64,000 nucleotides of DNA from Paramecium pentaurelia (GCA_905183005.1 CAJJDO010000120.1:13931-77930); one strand, 5' to 3'. Counted from the first letter of the stretch, positions 1-13,900 are shown. Numbers and translations are program-made. The notes: generated by a model not told the origin, from the letters alone.

Positions 1-18
1 AAACCCAAACCCAAACCC
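1..18. repeat. Telomeric C3A3 repeat, chromosome end
   Basis: Three perfect AAACCC units open the window. Read outward this is the G3T3 telomere of Paramecium-type ciliates; Tetrahymena-type telomeres would be C4A2. It marks the left end as a true chromosome terminus. Only 18 bases remain, so most of the telomere was trimmed or not assembled. Confidence 0.85.
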
Positions 19-840
19 TTGTGGAGTTTGTGGCCAATAACCAGATTTGGAATTCCATTCTTGTAATGGAGTTCTGGTTAGGAAATGAATATTATTAAAC
101 ATTTAAACATTTATCTATTGTTGAATGGATTATAAATTAAAATTAAACAGATATTTAAGACAAGGATATTAATTAAATTTTTGAAACTCTCTTAAAGCAG
201 AAGCAATTAAGTTAAGTGGATTAAAATCTTATTAGGTAAATTAAGAATAATACATATTAGGAGAAAACTTAAAGGGAAGTATACTTTGAATTGAAATATT
301 CCTACATTAAAAAGTTTCAACTAATGGGGGCTATTTAAAACTATTCTAAATTAATGTGGAGCGGGTGTCATATGGGAAAGATAAAGGCCTTCCAAGTTTA
401 TGTCCCTTCCAACATATCCTAGATATAAATGGAATAAAGATAAATTCTTTTTAGCAGGTGAGCATAGATGGAAAAGTATGTTTAATTAAGATTACTCAAT
501 TGGATAAAAGTATCTTGTAGTGAACACTTAAGTATTATTAAGCATTGAAGATTTTGCGACTTAAATTTAAAGATAAGGAATGGATGTAATCAATCCAAAA
601 CACCAGCCTTGGTAAAAATGTGTTCTTAATGTTATGGTGAAAGATGGCTTTATGAAGATAATAATCCTGAGAGGAAGTTATATGATACCTAAGAATAATG
701 TTACAATCAAGACACTCAAGGCTTTATTAATAAGAAATTCTCATGTTTTGACTAGAACTCAGGATGCAAATAAATTTGAACCTATCAATATTGATGTTTT
801 TCTGGGATAAGTATCTGAATATAATCGCAATATAAAATGA
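19..840 (+). pseudogene. Decayed Cys-rich (surface-antigen-like) gene fragment cut by the telomere
   Basis: Coding-like sequence starts directly after the telomere. With TAA/TAG as Gln, one frame gives PCGVCGQQPD right at the junction, and around 575-775 another frame gives a Cys-rich stretch with the motif CSQCYGERWLYED and further spaced cysteines. Intervening segments are open in other frames and in-frame TGA codons interrupt each, so several frameshifts are needed to connect them. The spaced cysteines recall ciliate Cys-rich surface proteins, but the family is inferred from composition only. No start codon or intact 5' end survives; the gene is truncated by the chromosome end. Confidence 0.45.
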
Positions 841-3324
841 TATAATTGTATGTAAAAATATATCAGTTCTAGCTTAATAAATACTGTCTATATGAAGAAT
901 AAAAGGGATGTAATAAGTTAAAATTTTACTTTTTTTATTTATGATGGTCTATAGATTAATAGAGCATGTAGTTTATATGTATTTTCAAAAACAATCCAAA
1001 AATTTCATTAGATAAAGGTAGGATTCATTTTTAATCTGGCCGCTAATTTTTTAAAAATAAAAGAAATGAGGTAGCATTATGAAAATTTTGTTAAATTTAT
1101 TAGCTAAGATATATATAAAATTTAATTTAATAAAGATTATATTGTATATATGAAGATGATAATTATGTTCTTTATTTCCATAATCATGCATTGTTGCATA
1201 TAAACGATTCAAAATTAATTCATAGAACAGATAGTACAATAAAGAAAGTTTAGTTTGATTTTTTCTTCATATTAGCTCTTTCTAATTTAAACAAAAGATT
1301 TGAATCCTTATAAAAGTAATTAAAAGTTTTATAATATTTAATATATTTTTATCTTTGAAAAAGATTATGGATCATAAAGTCTAAATATATATGGTTCTGA
1401 ACTTTCAAAACATACTAATATAATTAATTATATTAGTTTTTCTGTATTTTTTATATGATGTATGATTTTTAACAAATGAAGTTATTTCTAATCTTTAGAA
1501 TTTTTTAAACATTCCAAAAAAACTATCTATTAATCAGTATAGTTCTGAAATAACCAACATTACAAACAATTTATAATTTTATAGGATTTATATAGAATAA
1601 TTAATCAAAAGATGATTACTAATTTTAATTAATAACTACACTTGCTAATTAAATGAACAAACACTTGCTTTATAATTATATTCTTTTTGATTATCAAGAA
1701 CATGATAAATCATCTTTTTAAGGCTTTCACATTTTTTACATATTATTTTGCTATGCAAATTATATTGATAATTTCAAAATTAGACATTTCTATTTTTAAT
1801 ATTGAGATAATATTAAGCAAATTTCTAAATATTTCAATATTGTAATTTAAATTAAATATTGTAAAGTTATTTGATTTTGATTTGGTTGAGGACTTAATTT
1901 TTCATTTCAATTCAAAGAATATGATTTTTATTTAATCAGATTTTAAATTACCAGATAAATTGTACCATTGATTTATTGAATGAAAGATTTCAAGCTCATT
2001 CGTAATTAAAATTTTTTATAATTGCACTTGCATTTGTAAATTTTTAATTCTTTGGTTGTATATTTTAGAGGATATTCTCAATTTAAAATAAAAATTGAAT
2101 AAGTTTTATTTAAGGAATATTTCAATAATAAGTAATAATAATTAATTTATTATAATTCTAATAGTCATAAATTATAATTGGAGAATTTTTAAGACCTTAA
2201 ACTACTCAAAATTTAGAAAACTAGATGAATAAAATTCATTAATTATTTACAAACTAATTAATTTCAAAAATTTTAATATAATAATATAATATCCACCAAC
2301 ATATCTTTAAATTTCACATTTCCATGATTTTATCAATTTTGCTACTTTATTGTTAAACTACCCATATACACCAGACCAAAAGAAATAATTTAATTATTTC
2401 TAAATTAGGAGAATTCATGAGTTCTACAGAATAATTTTTTATTTCTTCTATGTTAGTAGATGGTTAAATTTTTTTCATTCTTGAAAGTAAAACATCAAAG
2501 ATGTAATTAAAATCATTTTCGTTAATTACTCCTACTATTAAGAAAAAAATCTTCAATCTTCTAGAGTTATATAAGTGCTATATTTCGCAATCTAATAATT
2601 ATTTAGTAATTGATTATGATTATTTTACTTTGGTTGTTCTGATTAATAGCTAATAAAGTGAATGTTGCCTCGAAAAGACAAATAGCAGAATCAAGTAAGG
2701 AAATGTTATGTTTTTGAAAATAAAAAAACTGGTTGAGATTCTGGAATGATTAAAATAACAGTTTAATTCAAGAAACCTGTTATCTTTATGACCATAATGA
2801 TTAAAAGAAATTTTTCAATAAATTAGAGAGGCCTTATAAAAATTAAATCAAGCAAGCAATCAATTTAAAGGTGGAGATAACACCAAAAGCAATAAACTGG
2901 AGATTTAGATCTAAATGCATTATTATTTTTATAATATAGGCAATAAATAAAATGTAGAAAAATAAAAAAATGAAATTAAAAGAATAGTTGACAAAAAGGA
3001 AAATAAATTTAATTAAATAAACTAAAAAAAGATTTAAAATAAAAAAATAAGAAATTATCAATAAATAACTATTGTTAATGTATTAAATTTATAGAAGCAA
3101 CCTAAAACCAGTTTTAAAAATTAGAAAAAATTTCCACAATATGAAAAAGTTTAATTAAATTATTTTCTAATTAATAAATAAAAAAAAGTAATTCTTTGAC
3201 AAAAAAAAATATGTGAGTAAATAAAAATAATCATTATAGAAGGATATTCAAGTTTAAAAATAATAGAAAAGTATATGTAACATTAATTAATCTAATATTA
3301 TATTGATGTTCAATTTTTATAATG
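841..3324. other. AT-rich stretch without a recognisable gene
   Basis: Very AT-rich with no conserved motif in any frame that I could read. Long open frames here are expected by chance because only TGA is a stop. It separates the telomeric fragment from the 3' end of the repeat gene on the minus strand. Confidence 0.5.
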
Positions 3325-5279
3325 TCAATAATCATAGAGAATTTTTTCTTGCGTTATTTAATTATTAAAATATTCTTTAGTCATTTTAAACCAGCTACCA
3401 ACTTTCTTACCATTCTGATATTAACCTTTGTAAGTTACTTAAGAGTCATAATTAAAATTATCTGATATATCCACCCAATTACCTAACTTAAGTTGATCAC
3501 CTGCTTCATCATATTAACCACCACCACTGATAAAAACTTTTATACAATATATATTACATTGTAATAAATGGTTTATCTAAATCATACCTATACTAAATAT
3601 CCCATCTACCAACTTTCTTACCATTTTTATATTAACCTTTGTAAGTTACTTAAGAGTCATAATTAAAATTATCTGATATATCCACCCAATTACCTAACTT
3701 AAGTTGATCACCTGCTTCATCATATTAACCACCACCACTGATAAAAACTTTTATACAATATATATTACATTGTAATAAATGGTTTATCTACATCATACCT
3801 ATACTAAATATCCCATATACCAACTTTCTTACCATTATTATATTAACCTTTGTAAATAACTTAAGAGTCATCATAATAATTATCTGATATTTCCACCCAA
3901 TTACCGAACTTAATTCCATCACCTGCTTCATCATATTAACCACCACCACTAATAGAAACTTTTATACAATATATATTACATTGTACTAAATGGTTTATCT
4001 ACATCAGGCCTATACTAAATATCCCATCTACCAACTTTCTTACCATTTTTATATTAACCTTTGTAAGTTACTTAACAATTTTTATCAAAGCTTTCACTCA
4101 ATTCTTACCATTTTTTATTTTTCTTTCCATTTTCATAGACCCCACCACCTCTTAGTTATTTTATAATATAATAGATATATCTCGTTATATTCGAAAAGTA
4201 ACTTCCAAACACCAATTCTTTGGCCACCCTAATACTAGCCTTTTTCAAGCACTTATGCTTATCTATTAGTTAACAAATATTAACTAACTTCTGATAATTT
4301 TTTGCCAAATCTATCCAAAGACCTTATTTTTTTCAATCATTCGAGTACTCTCCACCAACATCCTATATTTTTTCACCCCTCCATATTGCGATCCATTTGC
4401 CTATTTACTTATTATTATCTCCATATTGTCCAAACCATTGTAAATTTTCGATTTATTCTAAATTAGTTAAAATTTCTGGCTTCTATGTAGTGTCTATTTT
4501 TTTATCTCTAAGTTAATCTTAATGAACTCTTACATTCTTAGCATAGATCCATCTCTGAAATATTAAATTTCTTTGTCCAATGTAAAGTTTATTTGGAGTG
4601 TTGTTGTTTGCTTCAAAAGTTTGCTAAAAGTATAATTCCAAAAGAATCCTCTTAGTTGTTGGGTACCTTCTTTCCATATCCATTGCTTTTTCGTTTCAAT
4701 CCTATTTGAAAATGTTGTTAAATTATACCGAAACATCTATAAAATCTCATTAATTTGTTGTTTAAATTTTTAGTTGAAATTTTTCACTTCTATTTCAAGC
4801 CACTACTTAGCCTTATCCAATTCCAACACATAAGAATTTTTTTTATAATTCCAATCGTCTAAAATTCTCCCATTCTGTATTTAAACTAATTTTTCCAAAT
4901 CAATAAAAGAAGATTCTGCTAAATTATCATTATTTATGATGAGATTAATGTAGGAATTATTTTCTTACTCAATCATCTCATAGATCAATTTAATTGAAGA
5001 TGCTAAATCTTCCCATAACTTCTTCATAATAGCTTCAGTTTCAGATAGCAATTATTTGAAGCCTATTTTCTTATTAATTAATTCTGATGTATCCTCCAAC
5101 TGGTTTTCTTTCAATTTCTTTAGAAGCGTTTCATGAAATTTATTAATCGGAACTGCTTGTTTAATCTCTACTCCGTGTTCATTTAGACATTCAACACACA
5201 TCTTTCTTTAACATTTACACTTGTGTTCAGCCACACATACTAAAGATATTGGTTATTGAGGATGAGAAGTGCAAAACAT
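3325..5279 (-). pseudogene. Zinc-finger/coiled-coil/MORN-like repeat protein, probably inactivated
   Basis: Conceptual product about 592 residues. The N-terminus has C3-x2-H6 and C28-x2-C31, a B-box-like zinc-binding pattern, followed by a Gln/Lys-rich coiled-coil region. From about residue 280 come MORN-like units of the form GGGxYD...GxWxD...YxGxYxNGKKxGxW. Introns deduced from frame: 4508-4533, 4263-4288, 3949-3979, 3738-3768, 3527-3557; all are GT...TAG, and the repeat introns are phase 2. Two lesions appear. Codon 307 is TGA (plus-strand 4333-4335) where the intact relative at 14010-16412 has a Gly codon, so a GGA-to-TGA change is likely. The intron expected at 4151-4181 begins GA rather than GT. 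With these ignored, the frame closes at TGA 3325-3327. Either lesion could be a sequencing error. The last repeats are a recent tandem array (see repeat entry). Confidence 0.7.
3398..4040 (-). repeat. Tandem 210-211 bp exon+intron repeat array
   Basis: The same plus-strand segment (ACCAACTTTCTTACC...) begins at 3398, 3608, 3819 and 4030, giving periods of 210, 211 and 211 bp. Each unit contains one MORN-like coding repeat and one 31-nt intron. Introns are nearly identical between units, so the units arose by recent unequal exchange or gene conversion of the whole exon-intron block rather than by selection on protein alone. Confidence 0.85.
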
Positions 5280-6220
5280 TATCTTAAAAATAATATTTCC
5301 AATTTCTATTACTTTTCCAAATATAAACCAAAAAAGTATCTTGTGTATTTTTGTGAAGATGATGACTAGACTTATTAAAGATTTGAAATTCATTGTATTT
5401 GATGTAAATCTGGTTCATTCCTTTATTTGTTAAGCTTAATCTTTTATGATATAGAATAGGATTATTAATTTATAAAATTAATAATAATTAGTTAATTTCA
5501 TGTTATTTCAATATTCTATATTATTTATCCAAAAGTGCTTATTTTTCTAACCAAATACAGTTTTTATTTTTGTTCACACTTATTATTTTAGTCTCCTTTT
5601 CTTCAAATTTGTTACACTATTAGCTTGATAAAAACTAATCATAATAAAATTCAAAAAAATTTAGATTAACCATTTATGATTACAACCATCAGCTCTTTTA
5701 ATCATTTTTAAATCTATTATTAAGTCTTAAGATAAGGGTAAGGATTAGTTGTTTAATAAAGACTCAATTAATTCAAATCGATATGTTTTATTGTTTATTT
5801 AACGAAGCTGATAGAAGATTATAAATAGATTTAGTTTTTACTTTTGAAAATAATTTAAATATTAAGGATGAAAATATTTCAGATCATTAGCAGAATTTAT
5901 AATTTCTACCTATCAACATTTATCATCAAATTACTTAAAATTCTTCTGTGGCATGCAATTAACAATATTCCATCTTCAATTCTTACAAAAGCTGATTAAT
6001 CCTTTTGCATTAAAAGAGTCTTCAGTTAACATCCATCAAAATTTGACTCTTCACTTTTGTAAAAAACTGAAACACATACTCATGAAAAAATTTATAATAA
6101 AACAACAACATATATCATACAAATCGCCACATAAAATTGTGTAAGATAAGACTACTTAGGATCTGAAAATTAACAACCACTTCCATTAATATTTTATATT
6201 TATAATGTTTTTGATAATAA
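5280..6220. other. Intergenic, no gene seen
   Basis: AT-rich spacer between two minus-strand genes. It should hold the promoter of the 3325-5279 gene and the downstream region of the WD40 gene, but no conserved element was recognised. A 63-codon open frame near 5953-6144 has no motif and is not supported. Confidence 0.5.
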
Positions 6221-8892
6221 TCATTTTTGTTTTGTATTTTATTTAAATTCTGATTAGCTTTCCAAAATACAGCATCCTCTTTATTTAAATAACTATAGTA
6301 AATCTAAGCCAAAATGATTTATAAATTCTCCTTTGAATATTAATGCTCCTTATGCTGAAAATACGGGGGGTTAATTTGATATAGTTAAAATAGTAAAATT
6401 ACTATTAACTAAATAAAATAAAATTACATACCACTTTCTGAAAATGAATTATTTAAAAAGGGTATTTTTAATTTTTCAAAAATTCCTTACTAATCTTTAT
6501 TCAAGGGTTAAATTTTTTATCCTGTCTTAATTTACCATAAACGGATTGAGTTATCTCCACTACCAGATGCTAATGTAGTTCCATCAGGGGAGAAACATAC
6601 AGATTGGATATAATCACTGTGTCCCTCTAATGATATTGATTTTTTGCCTGTCTAAACATCCCACAAACAAATAGAGCGATCATTACTCCCAGAGGCTAAA
6701 GTTTTACCATCAGGAGAAAAGCTTATTGATGTGATAGTTCTACTATGTCCTTATAATTAAAACTTTTGTTTTCTTGTCTTAATATCCCACAAACTGATAG
6801 AGTTATCTGAACTACCAGAAGCTAATATAGTACCATCAGGGGAGTAGCATAATGATCGAACTTCGAAATTCTAACCTTCTAATTTATATATTTGTAATCC
6901 TATCTTAACATTCCAAAAACAAATAGAGCAATCATCACTGCCAGATGCTAAAGTAGTACCATCAGGAGAAAATCTTATTGATGTGACATTTCTACTATGT
7001 CCTTATAATGAAAACCTTTTTTTTCTTGTTTTAACATCCCATAAAAGAACAGAGCTATCTGCACTACCAGACGCTAAAGCAGTACCATCAGGAGAGAAGC
7101 ATACTGAATAGACATAATCTCTATGTCCTTATAATAAAAATTTTTGTTTTTTAGTCTAAACATCCCAAAGGAGAACAGAGTTATCTGCACTTCCAGATGC
7201 TAAAGCAGTACCATCAGGAGAGAAGCATACTGAATAGACATAATCACTATGTCCTTATAATTCAATAATTTTTTGTCCTGTCTTCACATCCCATAAACAT
7301 ATAGAGTAATCATCGCTGCAAGATGCTAATGCAGTACCATCAGGAGAGTAGCTTACTGAATTGACACTATCACTATGACCATCTAATTTGGATATTTTTT
7401 GTCCTGTATTAACATCCCATAGATTGATTAAATTGTCCTCACTACCAGATGCTAAAAGAGTAGCATCAGGAGAGAAGCAAACTGATCGGACAGAACTACT
7501 ATGTACTTATAATTAAAACTTTTATTTTTTTGTCTTAACATCCCACAAACTGATAGAGTTATCTGAACTACCAGATGCTAATGCAGTGCAATCAGGAGAG
7601 AAGCATACTGATTAAACACTATCGATATGACCATACAATTTTGATAATTGTTCTCCAGTTTGAACATCCCAAATACGAATAGAGCAATCATCGCTAGCTG
7701 ACACTAATTTATTACCATCTGGGGAGAAGGATACTGAATTAACACTATCACTATGTCCTTCTAATTAAAATTTTGATTGCCCTGTCTTTACATTCCATAA
7801 AAGGATAAAATTATCTCCACTACCAGATGCTAATTTAGTACCATCAGGAGAGAAGCATATAGATGTGACATAATCACTATGCCCTAATAATTTAGTTTTT
7901 TTTTTTCTTGTTTTAATATCCCATAAGCATATAGAGCAATCATTACTTCCAGATACTAATGTAATGCCATTAGGAGAGAAGCATACAGAATTGACACTAT
8001 CAATATGACCATCAAATTTAAATATTTTTTGTCCTGTATTCACATCCCATAAACAGATAGACATATCATCACTACCTGAGGCTAAAAGAGTAGCATCAGG
8101 AGAGAAGCAAACTGATCGGACAGAACTACTATGTACTTCTAATTTAAATTTTTGTTGTCCTGTCTTAACATCCCATAAAAGGATAGAGTTATCTTCACCA
8201 CCAGATGCTAACTTAGTACTATCATGAGAAAAGCTTACTGATTAAACACTATTACTATGACCATTTAATTGATGTAACTCATTTATAAGTAAATTAGTCC
8301 ATTTACAATAAAATAATTAAGCTCCGTTTAAATTCAGTCCGCTTATATTTACATTTTCAAATTAAGATCCACTAAAATTACAGTTTACAAAATTAGCTCC
8401 AATTAAAGAAGTATTTCTAATCTGTATATTTTCAAAGCATTGGTTTTTCAGATCAACTTTCATTTCTACTAATAAATGAAGGGAATTTGACCCACATTAT
8501 ATCATTTTCTTATCGATTGCTGTGAGGTGAACTAAAAATTTAAAAAAATTGATAATGGTCTTTTCTTTAGATATTTTATTAATTAAATATTGCTTTTTTT
8601 TCTAATAGATTTTCTAAGTGTAATTATTTTTATTAAAATCATGCTCGCCAATATTTTTCATAACTGTAGTAATTTTCTTAATGTCATTTGTTATGTCATT
8701 TAATTTTTATTACTTATCAATGTATAATCCGTAATACTTTTGGTTATCCTCATTTAAAAGAAATTCTAAACAATCAGAGTTATTCTTTTTTCTAAGCATT
8801 TCGATTATGACCCTGAATACTTTTTCATCAATATTTTTTGTTGAAGCCAAAAGTTTATACAAATCTTCTTTCTATTCCTAAGCGCAATTCAT
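6221..8892 (-). CDS. Pentapeptide-WD40 repeat protein, paralogue 1 (882 aa)
   Basis: Start ATG at 8892-8890, stop TGA at 6223-6221; one 23-nt intron at 6409-6431 (GT...TAG, phase 1). I read the whole frame and found no internal TGA. Residues 1-143 form a charged, probably helical region ending in QCGSNSLHLLVE. From residue 144 (MKVDL) comes a pentapeptide-like segment (NTSLIGAN..NCNFSGS..NVNISG), then 14 WD40 repeats of 42 residues, mostly SVCFSPDG..LASGS.D.SI.LWD, enough for two seven-bladed propellers. After the intron lies the module shared by all four paralogues (AQGALIFKGEFINHFG). WD40 propellers bind proteins; partner and pathway are unknown. About the same length as the paralogue at 20495-23166. 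Confidence 0.9.
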
Positions 8893-10499
8893 TTTCTTTT
8901 AATAAAATAAATATTGAATTATTATTCTTTTTTTCAAGTTTATACCATCAAACAAAAAGTATCTTATGCATTTTTCTCAAGAAGAAAACCAAAATTTCTT
9001 AAGATTTAATATTGAAGTAGAATCAGCTATTTATATATCATTTCAATATTTGTGGAGCTCAATTCTTTATTAATATGGAATACATTATTTTAATATATAA
9101 TGTTTCAAACTATTCATTTGAACTTAGTTTTGATTTATATATGCCTAATAAAGCAAAATATAATTCAATCATAAATAAGTTCTATAATCTTTAAATATTA
9201 GTTAAAGTATGAAATAAAAATTTTATTTTTATGGAAATTAGTACATTTTATTCATGTGATTCTAGTTTCATAAAGTATATGGAGAATATTTAATTATTTG
9301 TGGAAATTTACAAATAAAAGGATTTGAAGAACTTGATGATAGAATTTAATATTTGAAGATGAATATCATCAATATTCTTTTAGTTGCCCTATTTCTTGAA
9401 AAAATTCTTAAAAGGGTATATTTTTAGTTTATGCAAAATACTATTTTTATTTATAAATTAAAGCTGTTAATTGTTTGATATTCAAAGGAAGTAATAATTT
9501 GAAATTTTTTGATAATTAGGTAAAAAATTGGGTGGACATTAAATTTCTTAAAATTAAGTGGTAATAAATGTTTATTATTTAGATTTTAAATAGCCAAGTA
9601 TATTTATTCAATACTTTTTCAAATTGACTTTGATTATTCATAATTATTACCTTTTTCTGATACACCTGAATCATAATAGTCTAAAGCTTTCCATTCTCTA
9701 TTTCTTCAAATAACCTTTATCTAAAATAAAGTTATTGTTTTAACATATGCTAATTTATATTCTATGATTTAATTTACTTTTTTTTTAAATGAAATCATAT
9801 CTAATTATATATTAACATGATAAATAATACTACTTAATATCTGAAAATTACTTAATTAAAAAGTACAATAATTTTTTATAACAATAATAAAAATTGATCC
9901 AAAAGATATATAAAATAAATTACTAAATGAAATTTGCAAATTATGGTTTTCTTTATTTAGAATTTTATTCCATGATTTTTATAAATTACCAATTAAATCA
10001 TAATTCCTCTGGTTGTTCAAAAGTCTTTTTTCATCAATTCATCTGTCTATGGGCAGATAATACAACCATTGTGGTGGAGGTTTTTTTAAATTAGAATAAG
10101 TAACTATTTTACTTTAAAATATGCCAATAAAAACAAGCTAGATAAGTATAAATAAGAAAGTTAAGGTGTGATTGTTGGTAATACGATTATAATTTTACTT
10201 AGGTTTATTATACTATTTTTTTCTAATTATGATATGTAATCTTTTTATCTGGCATTGTTTAATGAGTTTTGATACCCAATTTATGGCTTTGAATTATTGA
10301 TAATCATTTATGAATACTCTTTTACTATTAAGCATGTTTCATTTTTTTTAAAATTTTTAGCCCATTTAAAAATTTTACAAATAGCTAGTTTGAATTTCCC
10401 AGCATTCGCCAAATTAGTTAAACTAGATATTACAGAAATCCATATTATTATTATTTCTCAACATTTATTCAATTCTTTGAATATTTCTTCTCATAAATA
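8893..10499. other. AT-rich stretch, no assignable gene
   Basis: No conserved domain or Cys/WD pattern was seen on either strand. A 67-codon open frame at 10297-10500 runs into the coding-like segment that follows but in another frame, so it is not supported as a gene. Confidence 0.4.
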
Positions 10500-10955
10500 G
10501 ATTAGATCAAAATAATATCTCTTTAAAGTTATTGTGGAAAATTAAAACTCAGACAAAGAACTTTAAATTATTTTAAGGATGTGGAAGACACAGATGAGTA
10601 TAAAAATTAAAGAAAGAGGATTGAATCTTTGATCCTAATTTATTCTAGGCTAGATATTTGCTCATATTTAGATGTTTAATATCAAATTATAACTTATCTG
10701 TCAACTCAAAATATGTTAGTTTAGTTCTAATAATCTTAATCTAAATTACTATATAAACTATTGTTGGATAGTTTAACCCAGTAATTAAATGAAGCCTAGC
10801 TTTATTCTGTTGTCTCCTTGAGTGATAGATTGTCAAGCATTTAAGAAAAAATGATAGAAAATTAATTTTGCTGTAAGAAGATGTTAATGATGAGAAATAT
10901 TATCATAGTTTATAAATCAATTTCTTATAGGTTCTTAAGTAAAATAGGTTAATGA
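10500..10955 (+). pseudogene. Unidentified coding-like fragment
   Basis: With the ciliate code a frame is open from about 10430 to TGA 10953-10955. It encodes a mixed, charged sequence (for example KDVEDTDEYKNQRKRIESL and LTQQLNEAQLYSVVSLSDRL) with far more Asp/Glu/Ser/Arg than the surrounding DNA would give by chance. Downstream pieces in other frames are broken by several TGA codons, so it looks like a remnant. The pattern faintly recalls the cytoplasmic linker of ciliate cation channels, but no pore motif was found and I do not assign it. Confidence 0.3.
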
Positions 10956-13900
10956 GAAAAAAAAATTGATTCAGTGAATTTTAGCAACAGGAGTTGATTG
11001 ATTTTGCACAAAGATAAATTTTTTGATTAGGAAGTTCTCAAGCAATGAAAGATCCACAAAACCTCTTTCAATTTTAGGAAAAAAAATAAAGAATAATGAG
11101 AATATATCACTATATTTGATATTACACTAATTATAACAATTGATGCCTCATAATTTAAACATAATAAAAAAAAAAGTCATTTTTGTTCAAAACTATCTAC
11201 TAAGAGAGAACTTCGAATAAATTAAATTAAATCTAAACCCAAAAATATTGACTGAACAAAGTTTTATATAAAACTCTAAAAATGATATTAACATTTGGTT
11301 TTTTTTTTTGAGTTTGTCAAAAAAATTGTTTATATTTTTTGAATATAAAAGGGTAGCTAATCTAATAATGTAAATACTAAAGAATAAGTTTAGAAAAATA
11401 ATAAGGTTAATGAACACTTTTTTTCTCTCAAAATGATATCCTTTTAATATCTGAATATACTTACCCTTACTGTTTAGTTGTATCAATACCTTCATATTTT
11501 CAAAACCTTTAAGTTGTTTATTTCAACATTTCAATATCAGTATTAATTTAGCATACATTAAGCTGTCAAATATTGCAGAAGCAGATTTGCTTCATCTAAA
11601 CTAAAAGATTACTTTATACTGATAAAAAATCAAGGAAGTATTCTTTTAAACATAAATTTTAATTTTTACTTAAGCGAAAGTTTGTAATATCTTATTTTTT
11701 TTGGCAAATTTTTATGCGAGAGAAGATGGGAATAAAAATGTTTATATTCTTCATCCTTTTACTGATGGGAGTTTCGAAATATATAATGACTCTTACAGTA
11801 AGGTATTAGTAATTATGAGAAAAATTTCACAAAGTTATTGATCATAATATTCTATTAGATTAAAATTATAAAGCTTATTTCATAGTTTCAAATTTCAATG
11901 CAATCCATTTTTCAGTATTACTTGATTGATTTAATAGGAAAATTGATAAATAGATAATGATAATTATTAAAATATTATTTCTCTAATATGAAATAAAACA
12001 TAATATCATTTCAGATATCAATTTCGCTTAAATGACTTTTGAGCTAGTGTTAATCTCAAGTATTTCTAATATATTTTTGTAGCAGGAAAACGTATTTCAT
12101 TACACATTCTTACACAACTTTTTTCATAATTAATAATTGGAAACCATAAAATTTAAGGTATTATTGATTAGATTATCAATGAGTTATATAGAAGTTCATT
12201 AATATAGCCTAAAATTAACAAAAAGAAGTTCATAAAGTGAATTTGTTCTACAAAAGTTGATTATTTTTCTAATTTTTTAGGTTGATTATTCATAACCTTA
12301 TGTTTACTCTATGAAACACAGTCTAAAGCTTTCATTTCGATTTATATTATTATTATTCCTTTTTTCTACCTCTAATTTAAGTTTGCAATAATCGTAAAAT
12401 ATTTCAATTTAATCATGTAAGGTGTCAATTAATCTATTCTCTTAAAAAATACCCCTTTATGATATTAAAGTAATCAAGAGAATTAAGTTTAAATTATAAT
12501 TTTGAAAATTTAATAGAAAGATAAAAAATCCATTAAGACTTTATTTAAATTGATTATTCATAAGGCAATTTGTGCTGGTAAGATTAGTATAATTTTCATC
12601 TTTTAAGAACTACATAATTTAGAAGTATCTCCATTCGAAAATTAATAATATCTTAAATATCCTTTATCCAAAGAATATACCAAAAAAACTCAATTTTTAT
12701 TAGAATTTTTATATTGAATTAAATTTAACAATATTTGATAGCCTATGGCTTGGAGAAGAGTAAAATAGAACTTAAAAGACAAGAAAATCTTCAATTAATA
12801 AAAAAGTACAAGATAAGCAGCTTAAATTTTCAGGGATTTTAAGATGAATAAAATTTCACATCTTCAATTTATATTAGGCCCGAACTAGTTATCAATACTT
12901 TTAAATTGATTTAATTTTTTAATTCATCAAATAACAAAATGCAGGTACAATCTTATATAAAATTTTTTAAATCGCTCTATTCTATTTAATTTAATATACC
13001 AATAAGCAAAAATTTTTTTCATTATCTTGTGCAAATAATCTCATAATCATACTCTCTATATTTCTACTTTCAAAACTACTAAATTAACATCAATCAGAAA
13101 ATAGTTGATGATAATGATTATTTGGTATTATTCAATCATATGGAATAATAGACTAATTTCAAACTAAATAAATTCTAATAATTAGCTTTCAAAACAATTT
13201 CAATAAGAAAATATATAGAAAATTTAAATACCTATCCAATTTATGGAAATTACTTAAATAAAATTAAAATACTTAACTATTAAGAAGGTTAGATATAGAG
13301 ACTAAATAATTAGCCTTCATGAATAATTATATTTATTAAAATATATCATGTTATTAATTTTGATAAGGCATTCCCTTAAATCAAATTTAATAACGATTAA
13401 TTGATTAACATTAACGAACTTCTTTTAAAAATTAAATTCAGCCATTGTTTTTATCTTTATAGAGAAATTAATACAAAAATTAATTATATTTTAGATTAGG
13501 TAACATATAAAGCCATAATTAATTCATAATGTTTAATTAAATTAATCATTGATCACAAAATATTGTTTTGATCATTAATTTAATTTACTTATTCTTTGAT
13601 TTATTACTTCTATAAAAACTTTTCAATCTTGTTTGTAGAACCTAATTTAATCAATTAAAAATTTATTATTCTATAGGATTGATTTTGCTAATTCCATTGT
13701 TTTCACTTGATTATTCAAATATTTTTTTGATCATAAGTTTTACTTTTGAATAATTGCTTTAATTATAAATTTTTATTCTATTTGTATATAATTTTAATTA
13801 AAATATTAAGAAAATTTTCGGAAATCTGTAATTCAGAAACAAATAATACCTGATATTCAAAGTTTTTAAATAATTTCTATTGATTGATTAAGAGTAAAAT

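Noticed and set aside
85..291. 68-codon frame after the telomere starting ATG 85
   Set aside because: With only TGA as stop, frames of this length occur by chance in such AT-rich DNA; the Cys-rich frames are more informative.
6500..8300. CRISPR-like regularly spaced repeats
   Set aside because: The 126-bp period with a conserved 20-bp core is the codon pattern of WD40 repeats inside one open frame, not a repeat-spacer array.
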